From: DASSFZ01 sp036514635
GTDB lineage: Bacteria > Chloroflexota > Anaerolineae > Fen-1058
Length of the DNA stretch: 8,038 nt
Reading direction: 5' to 3'
Assembly (NCBI GenBank): GCA_036514635.1
Contig: DATBWU010000415.1
Coordinates: 1-8,038 of the forward strand
Positions 1 through 6,705 of the stretch are shown here, piece by piece. The notes below the pieces were generated by a model. It worked only from the letters and a program-made list of their open reading frames with translations. It was not told where the DNA came from and searched no databases. A program made the translations under genes and the position numbers. The number at the start of each line of letters is the position of its first letter. Position 1 is the stretch's first letter.

Positions 1-2829
1 CAAGCCGGCGGGCGCGAGATTCTGACGATCGAAGGTGTGTCGCCCGATCGACCGGGCCGGCGTGGCGTACTCGATCCGATCCAGCACGCGTTCGTCGAGA
101 CCGGCGCGATCCAGTGCGGCTACTGCACGCCCGCGCAGGTGCTCGCGGCGAAGGCGCTGCTCAGCCGCAACCCCCACCCCGGCGAGGCTGAGGTGCGTGA
201 CGCGCTGAGCGGCATCCTGTGCCGTTGCACGGGCTACGTCAAGCCGGTGCAGGCGGTGCTGCGCGCCGCCGCCGCGCTGCGCGGCGAGCCGCTGCCGCCG
301 GTCGATCAGCCGGCGATCTCTCCGCCGCCCGGGTTATTTGATGTAAGAGGCGACTCTCACAGATCCCCGCAGCGAAGCGAAGGGGACAGTCGCCAACCCG
401 ATGAGCCACCTGAAGTCACCGGGTTCTTTGGCCCAAGCCTTGAAACCCGAACCATCGCGCCGCCCAAGCTGATCGTCGTTCCACCCAAGGCCGAGACGAG
501 CGTCGTCAACAAACCCGAAATCAAAGTCGATGCGGCGAAACTGGTGAAGGGCCGGCCTGCCTTCGTCGACGACATCGACTTGCCCGGCCTGTTGCACGCC
601 GCGCTGCTCACCAGCCCGCACGCGCACGCGCGTATCAAGCGCATCGACGCGAGCCGGGCGCGCGCGCTGCCCGGCGTTCACGCCGTGCTGACGTACAAGG
701 ACATTTCGCGCGTGCTGTATGCCTCGGGCGGGCAGTCGTACCCCAACCCCAAGCCATACGACCAGGTCAGCCTGGACAACAAAGTGCGGCACGTGGGCGA
801 CCGCGTGGCGTTCGTCGCCGCCGAGACGCCAGAGATTGCAGCAGAGGCGCTTGATCTCATCGAGGTCGAGTATGAAGTTTTGCCGGCGGTATTCGATCCG
901 GTTGAAGCGATGAAGCCCGGCGCGCCGATCATCCACGACGAGCCGGACGCGATCGGCATCCACGACGCGCAGCACAACATTGTGCACCACATTCACGCGA
1001 TGCACGGCGACATCGACCGGGCGATGGCCGAAGCCGACCGCGTCATCGAGCGGACGTACACGGTGCATCAGGTGCAGCAGGCCAGCATCGAGCCGCACAT
1101 CTGCATCACGTACTGGGACGAAGACGATCGCCTCGTGGTACGCACGAGCACGCAGGTTCCATTCCACGTGCGGCGGATGCTATCGCCGCTGATCGGCCTG
1201 CCGGTCTCGCGCATCCGCGTGATCAAGCCGCGTATCGGGGGTGGGTTCGGCGGCAAGCAGGAGATGCTGATCGAGGACATCTGCGCGCACCTGACGCTCG
1301 CCACGGGCCGCCCCGTCCGGCTCGAATACACGCGCGCGCAGGAGTTCACGTCGGCCCGATCGCGCCACCCGCAAATCACCACTTTCCGCGCGGGCGTGAG
1401 GACCGACGGCCACCTCACCGCGATCGATATGTACACCATCGGCAATACCGGCGCGTACGGCACGCACGGGCTGACGGTGCAGATGGTGAGCGGCTTTCGC
1501 GGTCTTTCGACGTACAAAGCGCCGGCCCTGCGCTTCGAGTGCGACGTGGTCTATACCAACATTCCCACGCCCGGCGCGTATCGCGGCTACGGCGCGCCGC
1601 AAGCCGAGTTTGCGCTGGAGAGCCTGATGGAAGAGGTGGCCGAAGCGATCGGCATGGACGTGATCGAGTTCAAGCGGCTGAACTGGATCAAGCTGGGCGA
1701 TCCTCTGGTCATGGCGCGGGCGATGGGCGAAGGCCGCGAGGGATTCGAGCAGGTCGTCACGTCGAGCGGCCTGGAAGAGTGCGTCCAACAGGGCGCGGCG
1801 GCGATCGGTTGGGAGCGGCGCGCGCTGGGCGACGCCTACCGGATCGATCCGAAGCGGCCGCATATCCGGCGCGGGCTGGGCATGGCTGTGGCGATGCACG
1901 GTTCGGCGATTGCCGGGCTGGACATGGGCGCGGCCAGCATCAAGCTGAACGACGACGGCTCGTTCAATCTTCAGGTGGGTGCGACTGACATCGGCACGGG
2001 GGCCGACACGGTGCTGGCGCAAATCGCGGCCGAGACGCTCGGCGTGCCGCTGAAGGACATCATCATCTACTCATCCGACACCGACTTCACCCCGTTCGAC
2101 ACCGGAGCGTATGCCAGCAGCACGACGTACATTTCCGGCGGCGCGGTGCTGAAAGCTGCCGAGGATGTCGCGCGGCAGATCATCGAGCACGCGGCGAAGT
2201 ATCTGCTTAAAGGTGCAGACCCCGATCGGATGTGGCTGAAGGATAAGCGCGTGTGGGCCGCTACGCGCGATGGGCGCAGCGTCTCGCTCGAAGAGGTCGC
2301 GCTGCATTCGATCCACCAGGAGGATCAGAAGCAGATTCAAGCCGTCGCGTCGCACATGTCGTATGCTTCGCCGCCGCCCTTCGCCGCGCAGTACGCCGAG
2401 GTCGAGGTCGATATCGAGACCGGGCAGGTCGAGGTGAAGCAGTTGATCATGGCCGTCGATTGCGGTGTGGCGATCAACCCGGTCACGGCAGCCGGCCAGA
2501 TCGAAGGCGGGATGACGCAGGCGCTGGGCTACGCGCAGTGTGAGGCGATGGTCTACGACGAGAAGGGCACGCCGCTGGCAACCGACTTCACGCGCTACAA
2601 GATTTACGCTGCGCACGAGATGCCGGAACTCGGCGTGATTCTCGTTCAGACGCACGAGCCGAATGGCCCGTACGGTGCGAAGGCCGTCGCGGAGATTCCA
2701 AAGGATGGTGTGGCCCCGGCGCTGGCGAGCGCGATCCATCACGCCACCGGGGTGCGCCTGCGCGATTTGCCCTTTACGCCAGAGAGGGTGTGGCAAGCCT
2801 TGAGACGACAAACGACCAACGACGAATGA
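1..2829 (+). CDS. Fused [2Fe-2S]/molybdopterin-binding subunit of a xanthine dehydrogenase-family molybdenum hydroxylase (5' end cut off)
   Basis: The frame is open from base 1, so the gene starts before the window; the GTG at 37 is internal. Residues here count from base 1. Residues 1-90 are the C-terminal helical half of the small Fe-S subunit, with the CGYC cluster motif at 39-42 and CRC at 74-76; the plant-ferredoxin-like half must lie upstream. A proline-rich linker (about 95-180) carries a palindromic insert. From about residue 181 there is a complete Mo-cofactor subunit: IGGGFGGKQ at 412-420, GAYRGYGAPQ at 525-534 and GPYGAKAVAE at 889-898, whose last Glu matches the family's catalytic base. 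Such enzymes hydroxylate N-heterocycles or aldehydes with water and pass electrons from Mo through Fe-S to FAD; the FAD chain is probably the gene at 5716. AYRGYGAPQ is xanthine dehydrogenase-like, not the AYRCSFR loop of form I CO dehydrogenase. The substrate cannot be read. The last residues (RRQTTNDE) come from a downstream repeat. Confidence 0.93.
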   Translation, partial: QAGGREILTIEGVSPDRPGRRGVLDPIQHAFVETGAIQCGYCTPAQVLAAKALLSRNPHPGEAEVRDALSGILCRCTGYVKPVQAVLRAAAALRGEPLPPVDQPAISPPPGLFDVRGDSHRSPQRSEGDSRQPDEPPEVTGFFGPSLETRTIAPPKLIVVPPKAETSVVNKPEIKVDAAKLVKGRPAFVDDIDLPGLLHAALLTSPHAHARIKRIDASRARALPGVHAVLTYKDISRVLYASGGQSYPNPKPYDQVSLDNKVRHVGDRVAFVAAETPEIAAEALDLIEVEYEVLPAVFDPVEAMKPGAPIIHDEPDAIGIHDAQHNIVHHIHAMHGDIDRAMAEADRVIERTYTVHQVQQASIEPHICITYWDEDDRLVVRTSTQVPFHVRRMLSPLIGLPVSRIRVIKPRIGGGFGGKQEMLIEDICAHLTLATGRPVRLEYTRAQEFTSARSRHPQITTFRAGVRTDGHLTAIDMYTIGNTGAYGTHGLTVQMVSGFRGLSTYKAPALRFECDVVYTNIPTPGAYRGYGAPQAEFALESLMEEVAEAIGMDVIEFKRLNWIKLGDPLVMARAMGEGREGFEQVVTSSGLEECVQQGAAAIGWERRALGDAYRIDPKRPHIRRGLGMAVAMHGSAIAGLDMGAASIKLNDDGSFNLQVGATDIGTGADTVLAQIAAETLGVPLKDIIIYSSDTDFTPFDTGAYASSTTYISGGAVLKAAEDVARQIIEHAAKYLLKGADPDRMWLKDKRVWAATRDGRSVSLEEVALHSIHQEDQKQIQAVASHMSYASPPPFAAQYAEVEVDIETGQVEVKQLIMAVDCGVAINPVTAAGQIEGGMTQALGYAQCEAMVYDEKGTPLATDFTRYKIYAAHEMPELGVILVQTHEPNGPYGAKAVAEIPKDGVAPALASAIHHATGVRLRDLPFTPERVWQALRRQTTNDE
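329..430 (+). repeat. In-frame palindromic insert in the Fe-S/Mo linker, flanked by direct repeats
   Basis: A 12-base direct repeat (CCGGGTTATTTG at 329-340, CCGGGTTCTTTG at 419-430, one mismatch) brackets a segment with a 90-base offset, which is 30 codons. Inside is an inverted repeat, GGCGACT (349-355) with AGTCGCC (388-394), and a nested TCCCC (364-368) with GGGGA (382-386). The segment uses codons rare elsewhere in this gene (TTA, GTA, AGA, AGT). It falls between two folded domains, where extra residues are tolerated. That it is an inserted element is an inference. Confidence 0.6.
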
Positions 2830-2895
2830 CGAACGGTGGTTAATCGTCTATCGTCTTTCGTCCTTGGTCTTTCGTCATTCGTCCTTCGTCTTTCT
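2802..2895. repeat. GACGAA/TTCGTC palindromic repeat at the end of the Mo-subunit gene
   Basis: The sequence is built from GACGAA-like units followed by inverted TTCGTC-like units. The perfect core is GACGAATGACGAA (2821-2833) against TTCGTCATTCGTC (2871-2883), with weaker pairing further out. It fills the whole gap between the Mo-subunit gene and cofD and overlaps the last codons and stop of the former. The same motif recurs at 7714-7763. It could fold as a long-loop hairpin in the mRNA, but no T-run follows, so an intrinsic terminator is not supported. Confidence 0.75.
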
Positions 2896-2909
2896 ACGGG
2901 AGCGTGTGA

Positions 2910-3893
2910 GTGAACATCGCGGCACTGGCCGGCGGTGTGGGCGGGGCGAAGTTCGCGCACGGCCTGGCGCAGATTATTTATCCACGAATTCACACGAATA
3001 ATCACGAATTGATTCGTGAAGATTCGTGGAGATTGGCGGATCATTCTCTGACGGTGGTCGTCAATGTCGGCGACGACTTCGATCATCTCGGCCTGCGCAT
3101 CTGTCCCGACCTGGATACGGTGATCTACACGCTAGCCGGCATCGCCAATCCGGAGACGGGCTGGGGCACTGCCGGTGAGACATGGCACGCGATGGACATG
3201 TTGGGTCGCTATGGCGGCGAGACGTGGTTCCGGCTGGGCGATCGCGACCTGGGGATGCACCTGTTTCGGACGGCGGCGCTCAGGCAAGGCCGGCGCTTGA
3301 CAGATATTGTGGCTGATGCGTGCGGACGTTTGGGGGTGGCGGCGCGCGTGCTGCCTGCGACCGACTCGCCGGTTCCGACAATCGTCGAAACGGATCAAGG
3401 CGCGCTGGCCTTCCAAGAATACTTCGTGCATCGGCGCTGCGAGCCGGCGGTGCGCGATGTGCGCTTTGACAGGATCGAGTCGGCGCAGCCAACCGGGGAA
3501 GTCATCGCCGCACTCGATGCCGCCGATCTGGTGGTCGTGTGCCCGTCCAACCCGTTCGTGAGCATCGATCCGATACTGGCACTCGGCGACCTGCGCGAAC
3601 GCTTGAAACGCAAGCCGGTCGTCGCCGTGTCGCCGATCATCGGTGGGCAGGCAGTGAAAGGGCCGGCGGCGAAGATGCTGCGCGAACTCGGCTATGAGCC
3701 GTCGCCGCTCAGCGTGGCGCGGCATTACGCGGACTTCCTCGATATGTTCGTGATCGACCGTGTTGATGCCGGGCAGACGCTCGAGATTGAGAGAGCAGGA
3801 ATTCGCGTGCTGGTGACCGATGCCTTGATGAAGTCTGTTGAGGATCGCGCGCGGCTGGCGCACGACGTGATCCAATTCGCACATCAAGCCTGA
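2910..3893 (+). CDS. cofD: CofD, 2-phospho-L-lactate (or phosphoenolpyruvate) transferase of coenzyme F420 biosynthesis
   Basis: This cytosolic enzyme joins the Fo deazaflavin to a guanylated phosphoacid to make F420-0 or dehydro-F420-0. Family motifs appear in order across 327 residues: the N-terminal GGVGGAKF loop (8-15), NVGDD (52-56), PDLDT (66-70), RLGDRD (108-113), CPSNPFVSI (211-219), SPIIGGQAVKGPAAK (241-255), DFLDMF (275-280) and TDALM (303-307). The start is a GTG with GGGAG at 2898-2902 seven bases before it. Residues 24-45, between the first helix and the LTVVVNVGDD strand, are longer than in typical CofD, where only a few residues separate these elements. They are encoded by a palindromic repeat, described separately. 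The acid donor (2-phospholactate or phosphoenolpyruvate) cannot be told from sequence. No other F420 gene lies in the window. Its position between two chains of a Mo hydroxylase is odd and may reflect co-transcription rather than shared function. Confidence 0.95.
   Translation: MNIAALAGGVGGAKFAHGLAQIIYPRIHTNNHELIREDSWRLADHSLTVVVNVGDDFDHLGLRICPDLDTVIYTLAGIANPETGWGTAGETWHAMDMLGRYGGETWFRLGDRDLGMHLFRTAALRQGRRLTDIVADACGRLGVAARVLPATDSPVPTIVETDQGALAFQEYFVHRRCEPAVRDVRFDRIESAQPTGEVIAALDAADLVVVCPSNPFVSIDPILALGDLRERLKRKPVVAVSPIIGGQAVKGPAAKMLRELGYEPSPLSVARHYADFLDMFVIDRVDAGQTLEIERAGIRVLVTDALMKSVEDRARLAHDVIQFAHQA
2981..3030. repeat. Palindromic CACGAAT repeat inside cofD
   Basis: Outer arms are TCCACGAAT (2981-2989) and ATTCGTGGA (3022-3030), a perfect 9-base inverted repeat. 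Nested arms are TCACGAAT (3002-3009) and ATTCGTGA (3012-3019), two bases apart. A further ACACGAAT copy lies at 2992-2999, giving three CACGAAT copies and two inverted ones. The AT-rich content contrasts with the surrounding GC-rich gene. Translated in frame it gives about residues 24-40 of CofD (YPRIHTNNHELIREDSW) without a stop. AGATT occurs on both sides (2971-2975 and 3030-3034), which may be chance. Confidence 0.8.
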
Positions 3894-3928
3894 CTGCCTG
3901 GATCGCCAACAGCCCACTCGTCACACTT

Positions 3929-3933
3929 GGAGG
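3929..3933 (+). promoter_or_regulatory. Shine-Dalgarno sequence that sets the TPR gene start
   Basis: GGAGG lies five bases before the ATG at 3939. An upstream in-frame TTG at 3927 overlaps this site, so the ATG is the better start. Confidence 0.8.
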
Positions 3934-3938
3934 TCGCG

Positions 3939-5702
3939 ATGGAAGTCGATCTTTCTGCCGAGCACTATTACGATCAAGGACTGGACCTTGAAAAACAGGG
4001 CAAGCGGGTCGAGGCCGAGGCGAAGTATCGCCGCGCGATCGAACTGGAACCCGACAACGCGGACGCCCACTTCCGCCTGGGCTACGTCCTGGGTGAGCAG
4101 CAGAAATCGGCCGAGGCCGAGAGCGCCTATCGCAAGACCATCGAGATCGACCCCGACCGTTACAACGCGCACTTCAACTTGGGCGTGATGCTGGAATGGC
4201 AAGAGAGATGGGTCGAGGCCGAGGCGGAGTATCGCCGCGCGATCGAACTGGAGCCTGACAACGCGGACGCTCACTTCCGGCTGGGCTACGTCCTGGGTGA
4301 GCAGCAGAAATCGGCCGAGGCCGAGAGCGCCTATCGGAAGACGATCGAGCTTGACCCCGATCGCTACAACGCGCACTTCAACCTGGGCGTGATGCTCGAA
4401 CGGCAGAAGCGGTGGGCCGAAGCGGAGCCGGAGTATCGCCGCGCGATCGAACTGGAGCCTGACAACGCGGACGCCCAGTTCCGGCTGGGCTATGTGTTGG
4501 GCGAGCAGCAGAAGCCGGCCGAGGCCGAGGCCGCCTATCGCAAGACCGTCGAGCTTGATCCCCAACGGTCTGACGCACACTTCAACCTGGGCCTGATGCT
4601 GGAACGGCAAGGCCGCTGGGCCGAAGCGGAGGCCGCCTACCGCCGCGCAGTCGAACTCAAGCCCGACGGCGCGGACGCAAATTTCAGGCTGGGTTACGCT
4701 CTGGGCGAGCAGGGGAAATCTGCGGAGGCCGAAGCGGTCTACCGCAAGACCATCGCGCTCGACCCCAACCGGTATGATGCCAACCTCAATCTGGGCGTGA
4801 TGCTCGAACGGCAGGGCAAATGGGCCGACGCCGAGACGGCCTATCGCCGCGCGGTTGAGCTGGATTCTACCAACCCGGACCCGCACCTTTATCTGGCCAA
4901 TGCGTTAGGTGAAACAGGCAAGTACAAGGACGCCGAGCGCGTCTACCGCACAACGCTGGAGCTAGATCCCAATCAGGCTTCGGCGCGTAACAACCTGGCC
5001 GACTTGCTCAGAAAGTCCGGTTTCCCCGAGGCGGCGCGCGAAGAAGCGCTAAAGGCTGTCCAGAGCGATCCCGGACTCTGGTATGCGCGCCACACGCTGG
5101 CCGAGATTGAGATCGATTTGGGCGATGAAACCGGCGACGCCAAGTGGTATGAAGCGGCCACCCGCGATATCGATACCGCGACCGAACTGCTCTTCAGGGT
5201 AGGTACACCTCAGGAGCAGCAGGAGCATCAGCCTCATCTGCTTCTCCAGCGCGGTTACGCTCACGCCAAGATCGGCCGGCAGGACAAAGCCATCGCAGAT
5301 TTTCAACAGTGTCTGGAGCTTCGCGTGAAAGGGCCGACCACGCACGGCGATCCATTCCTCAAAGCGCGCGAGAATTTGAAGGCACTCAGAAGCCTTCGCA
5401 ATGGAAGCGATACTCACACCTCCATTCCCAAATGGTTGCCTTATATCCTGGTAACGCTCTCCGTCGCGCTGGGCGGTATGGCGATTGTCCTCCTGACGCT
5501 GGGCAAAATCGACGGCGGTCAATTCACGGCGTTGATTCTGGCTGCTTTCGTCGGCGTGTTCATCGCATTCTTCTTCCCATACGTAACCAAACTCAAGTTC
5601 GGCGGCGTGGCGGAGCTGGAGAAGGAAGGCAGCGGCCCGATCAATGTATCCACCACTGTCAAACTGGAGGCCGGCGTGGAGCGGCTGGAGCAACAAAGAT
5701 GA
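3939..5702 (+). CDS. TPR-repeat protein with two C-terminal membrane helices
   Basis: The 587-residue protein has no signal peptide. Residues 7-380 form eleven consecutive 34-residue tetratricopeptide repeats of the classic AEAEAxYRRAIELxPDNADAHFxLG type. A more diverged helical stretch follows to about 485, including one more TPR-like unit (LLLQRGYAHAKIGRQDKAIADF). Two hydrophobic segments (about 499-522 and 529-549) are separated by a short loop, and a charged tail of about 38 residues ends the protein. The N- and C-termini should therefore lie on the same side, probably the cytoplasm, with the TPR superhelix as a membrane-tethered protein-binding scaffold. TPRs alternate between two sub-types, giving a 68-residue super-repeat. 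The gene follows cofD by 45 bases and precedes the FAD-subunit gene by 13, so co-transcription is likely. No enzymatic domain is visible, and any role in assembly of the neighbouring enzyme is speculation. Confidence 0.93.
   Translation: MEVDLSAEHYYDQGLDLEKQGKRVEAEAKYRRAIELEPDNADAHFRLGYVLGEQQKSAEAESAYRKTIEIDPDRYNAHFNLGVMLEWQERWVEAEAEYRRAIELEPDNADAHFRLGYVLGEQQKSAEAESAYRKTIELDPDRYNAHFNLGVMLERQKRWAEAEPEYRRAIELEPDNADAQFRLGYVLGEQQKPAEAEAAYRKTVELDPQRSDAHFNLGLMLERQGRWAEAEAAYRRAVELKPDGADANFRLGYALGEQGKSAEAEAVYRKTIALDPNRYDANLNLGVMLERQGKWADAETAYRRAVELDSTNPDPHLYLANALGETGKYKDAERVYRTTLELDPNQASARNNLADLLRKSGFPEAAREEALKAVQSDPGLWYARHTLAEIEIDLGDETGDAKWYEAATRDIDTATELLFRVGTPQEQQEHQPHLLLQRGYAHAKIGRQDKAIADFQQCLELRVKGPTTHGDPFLKARENLKALRSLRNGSDTHTSIPKWLPYILVTLSVALGGMAIVLLTLGKIDGGQFTALILAAFVGVFIAFFFPYVTKLKFGGVAELEKEGSGPINVSTTVKLEAGVERLEQQR
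4011..4826 (+). repeat. Four tandem 204-base coding units (paired TPRs), with a fifth diverged unit after them
   Basis: Units begin at 4011, 4215, 4419 and 4623, and a diverged one at 4827, always at 204-base spacing (68 codons, two TPRs). By eye, the first two units differ at about 19 of 204 bases, mostly at third positions and at the end of the unit. The stretch encoding the central LGYVLGEQQKSAEAESAYRKTIE region is almost unchanged. Such similarity suggests recent internal duplication or gene conversion. Confidence 0.9.
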
Positions 5703-5715
5703 ATCGGGTGATAGC

Positions 5716-6534
5716 ATGAGAAGCATTCGCGAATACCATCGCCCTCAACAACTCGAAGAAGCACTGGCGCTCCTGGCACGCCATGACGTGACTACATTAC
5801 CCATCGGCGGCGGCACCGGCCTGGTCGCCGAAGGCCGGCTGAATGTAGAGGCCATCGTCGATCTGCGCGACCTGGGTCTATCGTACATCCGGCGCGACGG
5901 CGCTGCGCTGCGTCTCGGCGCGACGACAACGTTGCAAACACTCATCGACTCACCCGAATCGGCTCAGGCCTGGAGCGGGGAACTGGCGCGCGTGCTGGAA
6001 TTGACCGTGGCGCGCAATCTGCGCGAGGCGGGGACGATCGCCGGGACACTCGTATCGGCGACGAACAACAATCCGCTGGCCGTCCTGCTGCTCGCGCTCG
6101 ATGCCTCGCTGACGATCGAGCCGGGTCGCAAGACAGTTGCGCTCGAAGCGTTCCTCTCACAGCGCGCGTCACTGCTCACCGCTTCACTGATCACCGAAGT
6201 GACCGTCCCCCTGCCCCGTCCCGGCCAGGCCGTTGCATTCGAGAAGGTCGGCCGCACGCCCGCCGATCTGCCGATCGTATGTGCGGCGATCCGGGCGCAA
6301 CTGGAAAACGGAGTGTTACGCGACGTGCGGATCGGGCTGGGTGGGGTCGCGCCGCTGCCGGTGCGCGCATCTCGCATCGAGCAGGCGCTTCAAGGCAAAC
6401 CGCCCGATGCACACGCCGTCGAACGCGCCAGGGCCGATCTCAACCCGCCATCGGACTTTCTGGGCAGCGCCGAGTATCGGCGCGAGGTGGCGGCTGTGCT
6501 CGTGCGCCGCGCGATCGAGCGCCTGATGCATTAG
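5716..6534 (+). CDS. FAD-binding subunit of a xanthine dehydrogenase/CO dehydrogenase-type molybdenum hydroxylase
   Basis: The 272-residue protein matches the medium (flavoprotein) chain of Mo hydroxylases, usually 270-300 residues. An N-terminal FAD_binding_5-type domain (about 1-165) contains LPIGGGTGLV (28-37), the pyrophosphate loop, and TIAGTLVSATNNNPLAVLLLALDA (from 107), the second flavin contact. A CO_deh_flav_C-type domain follows (about 170-272), with AFEKVGRTPADLPIVCAA and LRDVRIGLGGVAPLPVRA. It should take electrons from the Fe-S clusters of its partner and pass them to an acceptor. The likely partner is the fused chain at 1-2829, on the same strand. The start chosen is the ATG at 5716, preceded by a weak GGGTG (5706-5710). 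A longer frame upstream overlaps the TPR gene and does not look like this family. The second motif has TIAGT where most relatives have TIGGN, and lacks the usual acidic residue further on, so the flavin site is somewhat divergent. Confidence 0.93.
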   Translation: MRSIREYHRPQQLEEALALLARHDVTTLPIGGGTGLVAEGRLNVEAIVDLRDLGLSYIRRDGAALRLGATTTLQTLIDSPESAQAWSGELARVLELTVARNLREAGTIAGTLVSATNNNPLAVLLLALDASLTIEPGRKTVALEAFLSQRASLLTASLITEVTVPLPRPGQAVAFEKVGRTPADLPIVCAAIRAQLENGVLRDVRIGLGGVAPLPVRASRIEQALQGKPPDAHAVERARADLNPPSDFLGSAEYRREVAAVLVRRAIERLMH

Positions 6535-6705
6535 TACTCTCCACCAGCGCCACAGACTCTCTGTGCACATTCCGCAAGCAGGGCTGCTCTGACAAACAGC
6601 GGCAATGGTTCGGCGTGGCCCGCAAGTAATATGACGCGACATGGTCACTGTGTGAGCCATGTCGCGTGAAGGCGCTTCTTCTCCAATTGTCGAATGGAAA
6701 CGTTT
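6535..6705. other. Gap between convergent genes
   Basis: No coding frame is convincing here. The gap holds a short hairpin, CACAGA (6551-6556) with TCTGTG (6560-6565) on a three-base loop, and the larger hairpin at 6634-6667. No tRNA or other RNA gene is seen. Confidence 0.6.
6634..6667. terminator. Probable bidirectional terminator hairpin between convergent genes
   Basis: ACGCGACATGG (6634-6644) pairs perfectly with CCATGTCGCGT (6657-6667). The stem continues with TCAC (6645-6648) against GTGA (6652-6655) around a TGT loop, with G6656 bulged, for about 15 pairs in all. It lies 100 bases after the FAD-subunit stop and 39 bases beyond the cooC stop, suiting both transcripts. Neither side has a clear T-run, so it could instead be a processing or stabilising stem or a repeat. 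Confidence 0.55.

Noticed and set aside
37..39. GTG at 37 as the start of the first gene.
   Set aside because: The frame continues to base 1 with family-like residues, and the ferredoxin-like half of the Fe-S domain must lie upstream.
334..2811. Several long - strand frames opposite the Mo-subunit gene.
   Set aside because: The + strand frame has continuous family motifs. The antisense frames are Arg/His/Val-rich products of GC codon bias with no recognisable domains.
1..2829. Identification of the Mo subunit as aerobic CO dehydrogenase (CoxL).
   Set aside because: The active-site loop is AYRGYGAPQ, xanthine dehydrogenase-like, instead of the AYRCSFR loop of form I CoxL.
4011..4826. Regular 204-base repeats as a CRISPR-like array.
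   Set aside because: The units are coding, contiguous and in frame, with no spacers.
3921..4886. A 321-codon open frame on the - strand opposite the TPR gene, with its own internal repeats.
   Set aside because: It is the antisense shadow of the GC-rich TPR repeats. Its periodicity comes from the sense units, and the + strand protein is clearly a real TPR family member.
5644..5715. A longer N-terminus for the FAD subunit.
   Set aside because: It would overlap the TPR gene, and its residues do not resemble the family, which starts a few residues before the REYHRP stretch.
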